NCBI RefSeq assembly: GCF_963678635.1
Contig: NC_087064.1
Span: 52,410,684 to 52,474,683 of the forward strand
Source: Symsagittifera roscoffensis
Taxonomy: Eukaryota; Xenacoelomorpha; Acoela; Convolutidae
DNA: 64,000 nucleotides
Direction: 5' to 3'
In this document: one piece after another, positions 1-12,400 of the stretch
Layout: the number at the start of each line of letters is the position of its first letter
How positions within the stretch are numbered: position 1 is the stretch's first letter
Position numbers and translations under genes: made by a program
The notes under the pieces: model-generated
Databases searched by the model: none
Told to the model about the DNA's origin: nothing
What the model saw: the letters and a program-made list of their open reading frames with translations, nothing else

Positions 1-968
1 TGAATTTAATTTTTACTATATCTTTTTGCAGAATAGCTAAATTATAACACATTATAAATATTTTTTTTTTAAGTTAATTTTCTGATAGAAAAAGAATTAT
101 AATCTATTATAATAGATTAAAAGAGATTTTCGGAAAAATTATAATTGATTATATTTTATTGAAATGTCACCAAAAATGTTATCATTTTAATGGATTATAA
201 ATCGTTTAAACATCTAAAATTGGAGCTTATAATTAATTATATTTTTGCTAAAAGTACGAATCAATATTTTTCTCTTTTTACTGAGTGCGGGTAGCAGAGC
301 GTACCAAACAGCATTCAAAAGAGCAATATGCAAATTCAGTTGTTCACCAAGTGATTTGTCGATGGTTCGGGCTAGGGTTTTGTGAGGATCAAAAAACTTG
401 CATTGTCGCTTCAAGTAATTTGCCAAAACCCAGCCAAAATATCAAACGCATGAAGATTTTACCCCCAACAAAATGAGCTAATTGTAGCAAGAGTGGTTTT
501 TCAAAACTGTTAATGAGTTAATGATAAAATCAAAAATCAGTCGAATTTTTGGAGCAGTTATTCTGAATGTCTTAAATCGAACCCATAGAAGAAAAAGAGG
601 TGAAAAATTTTGAATCAAGTAAAGAATAGTACAGCTTAAAGTAGCTTAAAAAAGTAACAAAAGAGCAGGAAGTAAATCATTGGTGCTACATGTTACAAGC
701 TGCGTGATGGAAATAAATTTTACGAGCAAAAGATTTCAAATAAACTCCAAAATTCGGGTAAAATTTTTGGAATAAAATGTATAGGTTAGTTTTGAGAAGC
801 CGTAATCGATAAATCAAAGATACGGAACTAATAGGTTTGATGAGGCAATAAACAGTTTGAGTTCAAGTTGCTAATTGCGAAATGAAACTGAACTCTTTTT
901 GCAAAAATGGCCGCATTCTAAGCGGGACGCATGCAAGTAGGTCCACCAAAGTTCTTTTTAAGCCGCCA
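1..968. other. AT-rich stretch, no gene seen
   Basis: I see no coding signal here. The stretch around 236-292, with repeated ATTATA-type text ending in TTTTTACTGAGTG, resembles 27975-28016, so it may be the edge of an uncharacterised interspersed repeat. The small open frames have low-complexity translations. Confidence 0.5.
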
Positions 969-1785
969 CCCGTACCCAGGGAATTTTCTGTGCAAGATCT
1001 GAAATTATTTATTTCTAACATAAGTTGGTTCTCTGATCTGAAATTGTTTGTTTCAGATCTTGATAAGAACTTACAATTTTCAGATCTGAAATTTGGATCT
1101 GAAATGGAAAATTTCAGACCTGAAATAACCTTGAAAAAACAGAATTTCAGATCTAAAATCAGATCTGAGAAATCCTTTGTTAAATTATAATTTATGCATT
1201 TCGAGCAAAAATTGGAGTTTTTTTTTGATGTTTCTGCAATACACAATTATATTTAGGTTAACTAGCGGTCAGAAAAGCTTCCAAACATTTTCACAAACAA
1301 TTTTAGTTTTTTTCGAACTAAATTTCTTGTTCAAATGTGTTCAAAAGTTTTCAAAAACTGTTATAAATCCTGTAACATTTTTGAAATTTTAATTCGCAAC
1401 TTATGCGTTTCCAATGTTTATCTCATGCTTGGGGAAACATACTTCGCCAGTGTCCAAATTGAGACTATGCTGAGTACCTGCTAGTAGCTAGCAGAAGCTA
1501 AAAAAAATCCAAAAATAGCAAAAATTGAGTCCGAATCATTGATTTTCAGATCTGAAATAACCAAGAAAAACTAAATTTCAGATCTGAAATTAGATCTGAA
1601 ATAGACTTTTTCAGATCTGAAACAACAAAGAAAAAGAAAATATCAGGCTTGAAATTAGATCTGAAATATTCAATCTTTAAAGTATCCAAGCGTTATTTAA
1701 ACATTTCACAACCTATTTCAGATCTGAATTTTAGATCTGAAAAAGATTATTTCAGATCTGTTTTAGAAAACTTACTGGGTACGGG
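969..1785. repeat. TIR-bounded element built of TTTCAGATCTGAAA palindromes
   Basis: The perfect 14-bp palindrome TTTCAGATCTGAAA and close variants recur more than a dozen times, in two clusters (about 990-1175 and 1545-1765). The stretch is bounded by an exact 11-bp inverted repeat, CCCGTACCCAG at 969-979 and its complement at 1775-1785. The similarity extends imperfectly about 25 bp inward on each side. The middle (1190-1540) is plain AT-rich DNA. No target-site duplication is obvious. Open frames through it are just translations of the repeat. It looks like a non-autonomous inverted-repeat element; its superfamily is unknown. Confidence 0.7.
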
Positions 1786-3928
1786 CATTGATATGAGGTT
1801 TGAAAAAAAGCACGCATTTCTTCAAGCAAATTGTTCTGAAAACAGCCCATACATGGCAACTATAGGCAAAAAATTCTTTTTATTAATAATGAGGCCATAT
1901 AATCAGAAGAATGAGGCCATAAAAGGACAGTGCGAGAACATTATGCCGAAATGTTTTCAAATGCAAACTATCTGCACTTGACTTCGTAGACTACACTTGT
2001 GCAGAGAAAAAAACTATGCAAAAGTATGAGTTATTTCATCAAAATTTCTGTACCTAAAAGTTTTTAATTGTTTCAGTGTAGAATCAAGTTTGACCTCTTT
2101 CAGACTTTTTTCTACTCCAAAAACAATGAAGTTATTTCAACTTTTTTTTTGCAAAAAATGGGTCTGAAATTTAGTCTCGGAACGGATGAAACTTAGTCAC
2201 CAGTGAGGACCAAACTCTTTTTCCTGCATTTGAAAGTTAAACGAGGTTTGTTCAGTAGAGGAATTCGGGTGATAGGACGGGGGAAGTAGGTATCGGCCAA
2301 CTACCTACCCACTCCGTGGATTACCTTTTTGTACATTTTTACTACTTCAATTTTGCAATGGATATCCTTAAAGTTTTTCTGAAAATACTTTTGGCTCCAA
2401 TAATTACCAATTTTTGAAAAAGTAACCGCTTGTTCGACTCCATTTTTTGTTCAAAGGCTTCAAAAAAGATGCTAAAAATTGAATTTTTGGCCAGACTCTT
2501 CAAATTTTTGATGCGGCGCAAAATTTCAAAAGTCCTGAATCTGTCCTTAGGTTGATAAATCTATAAAATCAGTTATCATGGGTTTCAACAAGATTATCTT
2601 TGAAAACGAGTCTCGCTTTTTGATTCCGTTCTGAAACTTTTTGCAATTTGAACTGTTATTGAAGTAATTTTTTTCCTAGGTGGTCAAGTGTGGTATCAAA
2701 TTCAAATAATTTGGCTTGTGACTCAGATCCCAGATAACTCTCTTAAAAAGTTTTTGCCGTTTAAAGAACAACTGATCCAAATTTTTTCGTTTCTGAGACT
2801 TTGTTTTTTGAGACCGGAATTTTCAGATTGAACTTCTAATCTAAATTAACGGGACTTTTGTCAATATTTTTAAACTTGATTGGTTCTTTTGGTTCACTGA
2901 ACAATTCATTTTTGTCTTATTGACTGAAATTGAACAAAAATCAGAAGTCTAAACTTGTCTTTAAATTTCATTAAATATTCGCGCGCTCAGAAAATTTTCC
3001 TAATTTCGTGAAGTTCAAACTTCGAGAACTTCGAATTAATTTTCAAGCGAGTAAAGTGATCGGATAGCGTTGGTTTTGATTGATTTTTTGATTTTGTTAG
3101 GGTTAATGTTTTTTAAGGTTTCCAGGCTAAAAAATTTGATTTTACTAGAAAAACAAACAAGTTTGGGAAGTTGCTTAATAAGACTGAGTTAAGTTTTTTA
3201 AAACCGATTGATCAAATACATATCATCATCCTGATCATCCTTATTTTTGAAAATATGCGAGATAAACGCGCATCCGTTTAGTGCAAAGGTTCATATGAAT
3301 ACAAATCTTAGTAATAGACAAACATATTCAGTTGCTTGTTTCCTGGTTGGGTTAAAATAAGGAAAAAGCTATGGTTGAATTTTCTTATTAACTTTAACTT
3401 AAAGCATTACAACGTGCCGAAAGGTTGTTATGAAAAAACAAAATTCGTCGGCGTATCTCCGGAACTGTCACAAGAAAAGCGTCACACACCAAGCACCAAT
3501 TACCAAGTACAAAAAACGCTTTTTATTTGCCAATGCTGAAAACAAAAGGCATTCCGGTCTGAATGCAAGGAGTCTCATATCTTCGCATCAGCGCTGCAGT
3601 TTTTTTGAGAATGCCAATAGCTCAACTATTATAGTAGATGCATTAGATACAAACTACTTGCCAGTGCTATGCCAGTAGTTCACTTATTTGCGCGTCACCT
3701 TAAAAATAAAAGATGTGATATGTCATTAAACTCGCTAGCGCGCGTGTTTGATTTAGTTTTTGGCATTTTGCCAATTTTTATTCCACTAATCAAAGTTTTC
3801 AAAATCAGTTTTCTTTTACTTGCTTTTATGGCTAAATGCGTGACGTTTGCTGAAAATAAAAAGAACGAAAAAGTTCAGGATAATTTTGTTCACCAAACAA
3901 AATTTCATACACGTATGACGTCAATTTA
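1786..3928. other. AT-rich stretch, no gene seen
   Basis: No exon-like block, known repeat family or RNA gene was recognised. Short open frames at 3336-3678 and 3669-4013 have no recognisable motif; the second runs into the interspersed element that starts at 3929. Confidence 0.5.
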
Positions 3929-4437
3929 TTGTTCCGACTTTCGATACGAAAGTAACGGAATATTTGTGCTCGGGGTGGGATTTTTTTTCTTCAGACAAAT
4001 TTCGACTTTTTAACTAGCCATTTTTAACGGATTTTTTTAAATACCATTCGAAAGCTATTGTTGTCCTGAGCTTAAATTTGAAAAGATATTTCACCTGTGA
4101 TCATTTTTCGTAAAGTTATGAGGGTTTAAAGATTGCCATTTTGGCCATTTTGACCAATTTGGGACAATTAACGCGCGATATAATTCGCGCTATTAACGCG
4201 TAATAAGCGGAGATTTAATCCATCTTAGAAATCGTTCCAAATTGGTTGAAAGAAGCTTATTTGCCATAATTGATTTGTTAAAAGGAGCAAAATCTATTGT
4301 TTTCAAATTTTAGAAAACACGTTTTTCGTTTTTTTTTCATTTAATTTTTCTTATGTTGTTTATGTTATTACTGCTCCATAAACGTTAATAGACAGTCGGA
4401 ACTTTTAGGGTTTTGCCCTGATAAGAGCAGTCTTGTT
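3929..4437 (+). mobile_element. HINE-like interspersed element, copy 1
   Basis: This element starts TTGTTCCGACTTTCG and ends near GCAGTCTTGTT. The 5' end contains a hairpin (ACTTTCG-ATA-CGAAAGT). Near the 3' end lies AGTCGGAAC, the complement of the 5' terminus, followed by a small hairpin (in better copies CAGGGC-TTC-GCCCTG) and about 14 bases to the end. The core carries a conserved GCGCGATATA and AACGCG segment. Asymmetric inverted repeats plus a 3' subterminal hairpin are known features of Helentron-derived non-autonomous elements (HINE). The assignment is inference; the repeat identity is certain. Confidence 0.75.
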
Positions 4438-4681
4438 TTGTTTTAGTTGGAGGCAGTGAAACAGCCAAGTTTTCTTCTCTGAAACTTTTCTGTTCCTGAA
4501 AAACTTTTCATGCTGTAGCATTTATTTGTACTTATTTTGAAATACTTTAATATAGAGCCCATCGACTGACGATTTTCCAGCGAAACTTGAAAAGAATTCT
4601 CGAAAACAAGACTACGAAAAAATTCAAGATCTTTTATTGTCAGTTCAATAAGGTAGCGAACCAACTAAGTTCAAAAATATA

Positions 4682-5214
4682 CAAAACTGCTCGTATCAGG
4701 GCGAAGCCCTGAATGTTCCGACTGCCTATTAAGGTTTATGGAGCAGTAATAACAATAAAAAATTAAAAGTATTAAAACAAAATGAAATTTTTTTCCCTAA
4801 AATTTGAAATTTTTTAAATAAAAATCATCCCCCCACACACCAATTAAACTACAAAAAAATAGATTTCGCTGCTTGTAACCAAACAATTATGGCAAATAAG
4901 CTTCATTAAACCAATTTGGAACGATTTCTTAGACGGATTAACTCTCCACTTACGCGTTAATAGCGCGAAATATATCGCGCGTTAATTGTCCCAAATTGGC
5001 CAAAATGACAATCTTTAAACCCCCATAACTTTACGAAAAATAGTTACAGGTGAAATATTTTTTCAAGTTTGAGCTCAAGACAACAATACCTTTTGAATGA
5101 CATAAAAAAAATTCTGTCAAAAATGGCTAGTTAAAAAGTCGAAATTTGTCTGAAGAAAAAAAACCCACCCCGAGCACAAATATTCCGTTACTTTCGTATG
5201 GAAAGTCGGAACAA
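4682..5214 (-). mobile_element. HINE-like interspersed element, copy 2 (inverted)
   Basis: This is the reverse-complement copy of the family at 3929-4437. The hairpin GGGCGAAGCCC lies near its left edge and the GTCGGAACAA terminus at 5205-5214. With copy 1 it forms an inverted pair around a 244-bp spacer (4438-4681) that holds no recognisable gene. Confidence 0.75.
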
Positions 5215-5830
5215 AAAGCTTCTTAGATCTACGTTATACTGTTTGTTATTTAACAATGATAAAAACTTTGAAAAAATAGTTGAAAGGTTTTCAAAAAAAT
5301 AAGCCTATTTTGTTGCATTTCGATTATTAGAGAAAAAAGAAAATTTGTTCCGTTTTTACCAACTGTTTTATCTTGTAAGTTTTAACCATTTATTGACAAC
5401 CAATAGCATAACTCAACTTGTTGTGATTGAGTTTTCAAATATTGTTTTCGTAGCTGGTGAATTGACTCATTACTTCGAAATTGCACTGAATGTCGTTTTT
5501 TTTCTAAACCTCAAAACACATTTCCTGATTTCGGGACAAATAGTACTTGCATAAAAAGAAAACTAGAATTATTGCTCGAAGTTTTATTCTAACGATTTCA
5601 AAAAATGTCGATGTACAGCTAGTCTTTTTGTTAAGCAAGCTTCTAATTGTGAATTGATCGATAAGACGTAAGATCGAAAAAACGTTGATAGGCGGAAAAA
5701 CGTTGAACTTTTTTGGTTCTGTAAAACTTGCAAAGAGTGTATGCACCAGCCGGGATTTTTTTGTTCAAACTAAATTTGATGATCTGATTAGCCTATCAAT
5801 CACGAAATTAGCCCGTGGTGATTTACCGAT
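5215..5830. other. AT-rich stretch, no gene seen
   Basis: Nothing recognisable was found. Overlapping small open frames on both strands lack any motif. Confidence 0.45.
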
Positions 5831-5972
5831 GATTAGCCCATTATCACAAAATTTCTTGACGATTAGCCCATAATCACGAAAATTCCTGATGGTTAGCCCA
5901 TGATCACAAAATTTCTTGATGATTAGCCCTTAATCACGAAATTTCGTGATGATTAGCCATTATCACGAAATT
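5831..5972. repeat. ~30-bp tandem repeat containing an 18-bp palindrome
   Basis: Four to five head-to-tail units of about 30 bp read GATTAGCCC(A/T)TAATCACGAAA and variants. Where two half-units are intact (5933-5950) they form the perfect palindrome ATCACGAAATTTCGTGAT. Partial units extend left to about 5785. Confidence 0.75.
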
Positions 5973-6088
5973 TTTCTATGCCACCTTGACAGTATCAACA
6001 TATCTTTTTTTTCCAAAAAAACAAACATGTATTTCGCGTGCGAGCAATGTTTCTCATAGCTCGCGAAGATTGTCAGTTGGCTCAATTA

Positions 6089-6632
6089 TTGTTCCGACTT
6101 TCGATACGAAAGTGACGGAATATTTGTGCTCGGGTGGGTTTTTTTTTCTTCAGACAAATTTCGACTTTTTAACTAGCCATTTTTGACGGAATTTTTTTAT
6201 ATCATTCAAAAAGTATTGTTGTCCTGAGCTTAAATTTGAAAAACTATTTCACCTGTGATCATTTTTCGTAAAGTTATGAGGGTTTAACGATTGCCATTTT
6301 GGCCATTTTGACCAATTTGGGACAATTAAAGCGCAATATATTTCGCGCTATTAACGCGTAAGCGGAGATTTAATCCGTCTTATAAATCGTTCCAAATTGG
6401 TTTAACGAAGCTTATTTGCCATAATTGATTTTTTACAAGGTACGAAATCTATCTTTTTGTACTTTAGATGGCGTGTGGAGGGATGATTTAAATAAAAAAA
6501 TTTCAAATTTTAGAAAAAAAAATTTCATTTTATTTTATTTCATTAATTTTTTTTATGTTTTACTGCTGCTCAATAAACCTTAAAAGGCAATCGGAACATT
6601 CAGGGCTTCGCCCTGATACGAGCAGTCTTGTT
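6089..6632 (+). mobile_element. HINE-like interspersed element, copy 3
   Basis: This is a near full-length copy of the family at 3929. The 5' hairpin, the internal GTCGGAACA and the perfect 3' hairpin CAGGGC-TTC-GCCCTG (6601-6615) are intact, and it ends GCAGTCTTGTT. It has no coding capacity. Confidence 0.8.
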
Positions 6633-7315
6633 TTATTTGATTTTATTTAAATCGCATTTTACAATTCCTTAGCAACTACAATAATATGAAGTCCGGATAC
6701 TTTTTTGAAGAAATATCAGTCTTATACTTCTTATTTATCTCAATTGCTTCAAAAATTAGACTTAAGTTACTTTTAGGTCATTACAGGCAAAATTAGGTTA
6801 GTCGAAATCATGTCCTATCAGGAGTCCAAATCTGAACGCTTGTTATGAAAAGGGTTTGATCTCGTTGATATAAAACAAGTCAAAACAATGTTTTCCAAAA
6901 AATTTATATACTTTTGTGGAGGTTCGAATATAAAACTTATTGTTTTTGTAAAGACAAAATACTTCGAGAACTAAAAGAACTGGAAAAAAAACGCAATTAA
7001 TGAAACGCGAAGTACAAGCTTTCATTACCAACTCTTTATTAAACTCTACAAACCTTAGTCGCATAGTCGTGAACTGAGCTACAAAGTGAGACATGAAATT
7101 CGCGTGATATATAGTATTTTGCTTCCAGGTACTGAGTGTGATTGTAATTTGTTTTCGGGTACAATTTTTTCAAGCAAAAATATAAAACGCAAAAAACTTC
7201 AAGCAGGTGGTGACGCTTATTGATTGCAATATCAGAAAAAGAAAATCAAATATTATTCAGGCTGCTCTGTAAGGCATCCGAAAACTAAAGTCGAAGCTAC
7301 TGTGGAATTAGAAGA
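6633..7315. other. Intergenic AT-rich stretch
   Basis: No recognisable gene. An 83-codon reverse frame at 6843-7094 has no motif and no support. Confidence 0.4.
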
Positions 7316-7556
7316 CTATTTGAGCGACCCGGGTCGAAATCCCGCTCAAAAACCGCTCAAGATATGGGCGGTTTGAGCGGTTTTCCAGCAAGATTTGAGC
7401 GGTTTGAAAGGTTTGGGCGGTTGTTTTGGAAAAACCGCTCAAACCGCTCAAATCTTGCTTAAAAAACCGCTCATTTCTTGTGCTGATTTTTGAACGGTTT
7501 TTCAAGCAAGATTTGAGCGGTTTTTAAGCGGTTTTTGAGCGGTTTTATAAAGAAAA
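7316..7556. repeat. GAGCGG array (CCGCTCAAA / TTTGAGCGG), copy 1
   Basis: At least a dozen occurrences of CCGCTCAAA or its complement TTTGAGCGG are interleaved, so many local inverted pairs form. The left edge reads CCCGGGTCGAAATCC. A second array of the same family, with the related left edge CCCTAGTCGAGATTC, lies at 30362-30835 inside an intron of the transporter gene. Confidence 0.75.
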
Positions 7557-7620
7557 CCGATTAAAACCAACAAAAAGGCCTGTAAAGGTAATGTGACGCT
7601 AAGATGCAGTTGAAATACTA

Positions 7621-7745
7621 CCCGGGTTGACCTCCATAAACCGAAAATGCTTATATTACATTTACCCACACCGAAAATGCTTATCTTACAATTTCCTACA
7701 TCAAATGTATGGAAAAATGCTAATCATACAATTTTCATACAATTT
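7621..7745 (+). repeat. CCCGGGTTGACC repeat, partial copy
   Basis: It begins CCCGGGTTGACCTCCATA and continues with repeated AAAATGCT-(T/A)ATCATACAATTT text. The same start is seen at 61320, and its complement closes copies at 34761 and 58204. The right terminus is missing here. Confidence 0.6.
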
Positions 7746-7930
7746 CAAAAACCATTAAAAAAAAGATTCAATATAGTTTCTCCGGCTATTTGAAGCAAAT
7801 AAAACGGTCTGTTAAAGAAAAATAACTAAGTTTCTTTGTATATAAATATGTATCAGTCGTATCATTCAAGGTTTCAGTCTTAATCACATTTAGCACAGTT
7901 TAAATACACCAAATCGCTTGCCTGATTTGA

Positions 7931-8208
7931 TTTTGAAACCTTTTTTAAGACGGATCAAATCTCCACTTACGCGTTAATAGGACGAGTTATACACCGTGTT
8001 ATTTTAAATTGTCCAAATTGGCAACAATCCTTAGTCCTCATAACTTTACGCAAACTGATCACAGGTAAAATCTCTTTTTAAATTTGAGCCTATCGCAACA
8101 TTTTGAATGGTTTTAATAAGTCCCGCCAAAAAGTCGAAATTTGTTTGGAGAAAAAAACACGCCAATTACAAATACTCCGCCATTTTTCTCAAAAGATGTC
8201 GGAACAAT
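7931..8208 (-). mobile_element. HINE-like element, diverged partial copy 4
   Basis: This is a reverse-orientation fragment. It keeps ACGGATCAAATCTCCACTTA, the AACTTTACG block, GTCGAAATTTGT and the terminal GTCGGAACAA. The hairpin end is missing and the sequence is diverged. Confidence 0.6.
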
Positions 8209-9253
8209 AACAGCAGCAGTAGTCTGGTCGATTTATCATTTAATTTTTACTAGTTCTCAGATCGAATGGATATAATGCTTTGAGCATAAGGCACAAGGAA
8301 ATTTCTCAAGTTGCTTAGATAGTTTGCGTCGCTGTGCAAGAAAATAGTCTTTCATAAAAGTTCTCATGCAAGGTTTTGGTTTTTGCTACCCACCAATGAG
8401 AGAAATTTAATGATTTAACTTTCTTCCAAAAAATGAAAAATATCACTGAAAATTGCAAAAAAATGTCAATTTATGGCTCTTTTTGTTCTTAAAAAATTGA
8501 TAGATTTTTGACTTAATCTTTAAAAACACGGAGTATTATAGATTTACTGCCAAGGTTAGCTGAGTGTAGGTTTGACTGAGAGAGATGCATTTTTTGGCTA
8601 TATTAGGTTAAAAAGTGTTCAAAACAACTCATCGGTTTTCTTCTTCAACTACCAAAACATTTAAACCAGAGCATTCGACTTACCCAGCAGACGTAATCTT
8701 CAATTATCAAGGTCATTGAATAAGTCACCAGTCCAATAAAACTATCTTAAAAAAGTGCTCAAGAAAAAAAAGAGCATTATTTTTTTATGTTTTTCAGACT
8801 GTTTAAAAAGGTGCCTGGACAGGATCATTGAAAAACATCCTTGAAATTCCTTTTTCAGCCGTCAAAAGGCAAATTTGGTCACTACATTGCTGTTAATTGG
8901 CAGAATGATCACCACGGGCCAGTAGCATCATGGCCAATACAGGGCATAATGGTCACTACATCGATCACTACACAACAGTAGTTTTGTTTCTTCTTTAATA
9001 TTCATCATCAAAAGAAAACCAGCAAGCCTATATCATAACTCAATGAGATGTGTTGAAACACAAGACAACTTTCTATAGTAGATTGATAACTTCATTATTT
9101 TTCGTTTCAATTTTCATGCAAATTCTCAAGCTAGTTTGCTCGCCGAATAAATGGGAAACTTTACAAAAAAAGACAAAAGTAGCAGGTACTGTCAATCATC
9201 ATCAACTAATCAATCTTGTCTGGAGCGTTTGACTTACAAAAAAAAATAAAAAA
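8209..9253. other. Intergenic stretch, no gene seen
   Basis: No coding or RNA feature was recognised. 8880-8970 contains several loose repeats of GGTCACTACA and ATCACTACA. Confidence 0.4.
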
Positions 9254-9453
9254 NNNNNNNNNNNNNNNNNNNNNNNNNNNNNNNNNNNNNNNNNNNNNNN
9301 NNNNNNNNNNNNNNNNNNNNNNNNNNNNNNNNNNNNNNNNNNNNNNNNNNNNNNNNNNNNNNNNNNNNNNNNNNNNNNNNNNNNNNNNNNNNNNNNNNNN
9401 NNNNNNNNNNNNNNNNNNNNNNNNNNNNNNNNNNNNNNNNNNNNNNNNNNNNN
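9254..9453. other. Assembly gap, 200 N
   Basis: Exactly 200 N, the same size as the gap at 45712-45911. It is therefore probably a placeholder of unknown true length. It sits at the left edge of the tandem array, a place where assembly would be expected to fail. Confidence 0.95.
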
Positions 9454-12400
9454 ATTATGGCCAGTTGGGGCAATTTGCAAACCACAAATTTTTACGAAGA
9501 AAGGTTACAGGTGAAAAATCGCTTAGCTCAGGAGGTCAATAAGTATTACGTCGAATGAAAACAAAACATTCAAAAAGGGCAAATTGATAAAGTACTGAAA
9601 TGTGTGAAGAAACCGCATATTAAGTATACATATTCTATTCTTCTTGCAATCTTTGGAACAAAAAGAACATTTTTTTCACAGGAAACAAACATATCGAGGA
9701 TAATTTCAACTTCTAGTTGGTGGCACCATTTATCGTGCCTTTTCCTTTAAAAGTGACCCAGTCAGAGAATCTACTACTTAAATGTCAAAAGAGAGAACGT
9801 TTTTTCCCTCTACGGGATGAAATACCTCGACTCAGATTTTGCGTAACTAAAAACGTGACTTTGACCAATAATCTCTACCGGTTTTCGATTTTTTATTCAA
9901 AATTATCTAATAATAAAGTCGCAACTTGCTTTACAGCTGTCAGAATTTCAACAAATACAAGAATTCAGCTTGTGCTTTAATTTACAACAATACTTTTTGG
10001 AGGGTACAAAAAAGAATGTCATAGTTCCGTAGTTAAAAATCAAATTGGCTGATCAAACAACCTGCTCAAGCATAAAAATTCCGCACTTTCTTCGAAATTT
10101 TGTAACAAAAAACTGCGCGTTAGTTGCACCAATGTGGCCAGATTGGGCAATTTGCAAACACAAAATTTTTACAAAAAAAGGTTACAGATGAAAAATTGTT
10201 TAGTTCAGGACGTCAAAAAGTATTACGTCGTATGAAAATAAAACATTCAAAAAGGGCAAGTTGATAAAGTTTTGAAACGTGTGAAGAAATCGCATATTGT
10301 GTATACATTTTCTATTCTTCCTGCAGAATTTGGAACAAAAAGAACATTTTTTTTCACAGGAAACAACCACATCGAGGATAATTTCAACTTCTAGTTGGTG
10401 GCACCATTTTCCATGCCTTCTCCTTTAAAGTTGATCCAGTCAGACGATCTACTAATTAAATGTCGAAAGATAAAACGTTTTCATTTCTCTGCGGGATGAA
10501 ATACCTTGACTCTGTCTTTGCATAACAAAAAAATGCTTAAAGAATTTAAACAGATACCAACACATGACAGTTATGAACCTTCAACATTCACCCTTGGGTT
10601 TTTATATGTGAGGGTCTGCATATTTGAAATAATTTCATCAATTTTTCGGGAAAAACATCTAAATACGCATTCTTGGAGGGTCTTCTTACGCCAAGGATTA
10701 AAATGAAATAAGTTCTTCCAGTAATTTTTTTTGAACGATGAAAAGAAAATTTTCAGCAAATATTTCTATACACTCAAAAGTTTCAACTATCTGTACTCAA
10801 ATGTACAAATGTATCTCACATGCCATCCTTTTCATACTTTTCTTGAGTTTCAAGAGTTAGGAAAATCTCATTTCAAAATGTACCATAAAAATAACGATAA
10901 AAATTATCCGCGATATGATGAGTTTGTCTCTGATGCTGAAAGCCTTAGGCAAAATGTTTGAGCATGGCGAAACATCCCTGGCCCAAAACTGGACTTAATT
11001 GAGAAGCGGCATGTTAATTCGTTATTTTTAAATTACTTGCTGTAACATTTAATTTGGTTGCTTAAAATGCAAAGTTTACCCAAAAATTTGTTTCGTTGTC
11101 AAAAACTATGCGAGACCAGCTAAGGAGGAGTGTAAGCACTCATGGCTTTGCCCTGATAAACAAGCAGTCATTTTAAAGATTGAGGTCAGTGAATTAAAAC
11201 AAGCCAAATTTTGGAATATGATTGAGTGCAAATATTCTGTGATTGACCAATAATCTCTACCAGTTTTCGATTTTTTCATTCCAAATTATCTATTAATAAA
11301 GTCGCAACTTGCTTTACAGCTGTCAGAATTTCAACAAATACAAGAATTCAGCTTATGCTTTAATTTACAACAATACTTTTCAGAGGGTACAAAAAAGTTT
11401 GTCATAGTTCCGCAGTTAAAAATCAAATTGGCTGATCAAACAACCTGCTCAAGCATAAAAATTCCGCACTTTCTTCGAAATTTTGTAACAAAAAACTGCG
11501 CGTTAGTTGCACCAATGTGGCCAGATTGGGCAATTTGCAAACACAAAATTTTTACAAAAAAAGGTCACAGATGAAAAATTGTTTAGTTCAGGACACAAAA
11601 AGTATTACGTCGTATGAAAATAAAACATTCAAAAAGGGCAAGTTGATAAAGTTTGAAACGTGTGAAGAAATCGCATATTGTGTATACATTTTCTATTCTT
11701 CCTGCAGAATTTGGAACAAAAAGAACATTTTTTTTCACAGGAAACAACCACATCGAGGATAATTTCAACTTCTAGTTGGTGGCACCATTTTCCATGCCTT
11801 CTCCTTTAAAGTTGATCCAGTCAGACGATCTACTAATTAAATGTTGAAAGATAAAACGTTTTCATTTCTCTGCGGGATGAAATACCTCGAATCTGTCTTT
11901 GCGTAACAAAAAAATGCTTAAAGAGTTTCAACAGATACCATTACATGACAGTTAGGAACCTCCAACATTCACACCTGAGTTTTTATATGTGAGGGTCTGC
12001 ATATTTGAAATAATTTCATCAATTTTTCGGGAAAAACATCTAAATACGCATTCTTGGAGGGTCTTCTTACACCAAGGATTAAAATGAAATCAGTTTTTCC
12101 AAAAAATTTTTTTGAACAATGAAAACAAAATTTTCAGCATAGTATTTCCATAAACTCAAAAGTTTCAACTATCTGGATTCAAATGTACAACTGTATCTCA
12201 CAGGCCATCTTTTTTATACTTTTCTTGAATATCAAGAGTTAGGAAAATCTCATTTCAAAAAGGACCATAAAACCAACAATAAAAGTTATGCGCGACATGA
12301 TGAGTTTGTCTATGATGCTGAAAACCTTGGGCAATTTTTTTTGAGCATGGCGAAACATCCCTCGCCCAAAAGTGGACCCAATTGAGAAGGGGCAAATAAT

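Noticed and set aside
863-1246. 127-codon reverse and 102-codon forward open frames
   Set aside because: Both are translations of the AGATCT palindrome array (repeating RSE, SDL type peptides), not genes.
9202-9542. Frames of 83-108 codons across 9254-9453
   Set aside because: Composed mainly of N bases in the assembly gap.
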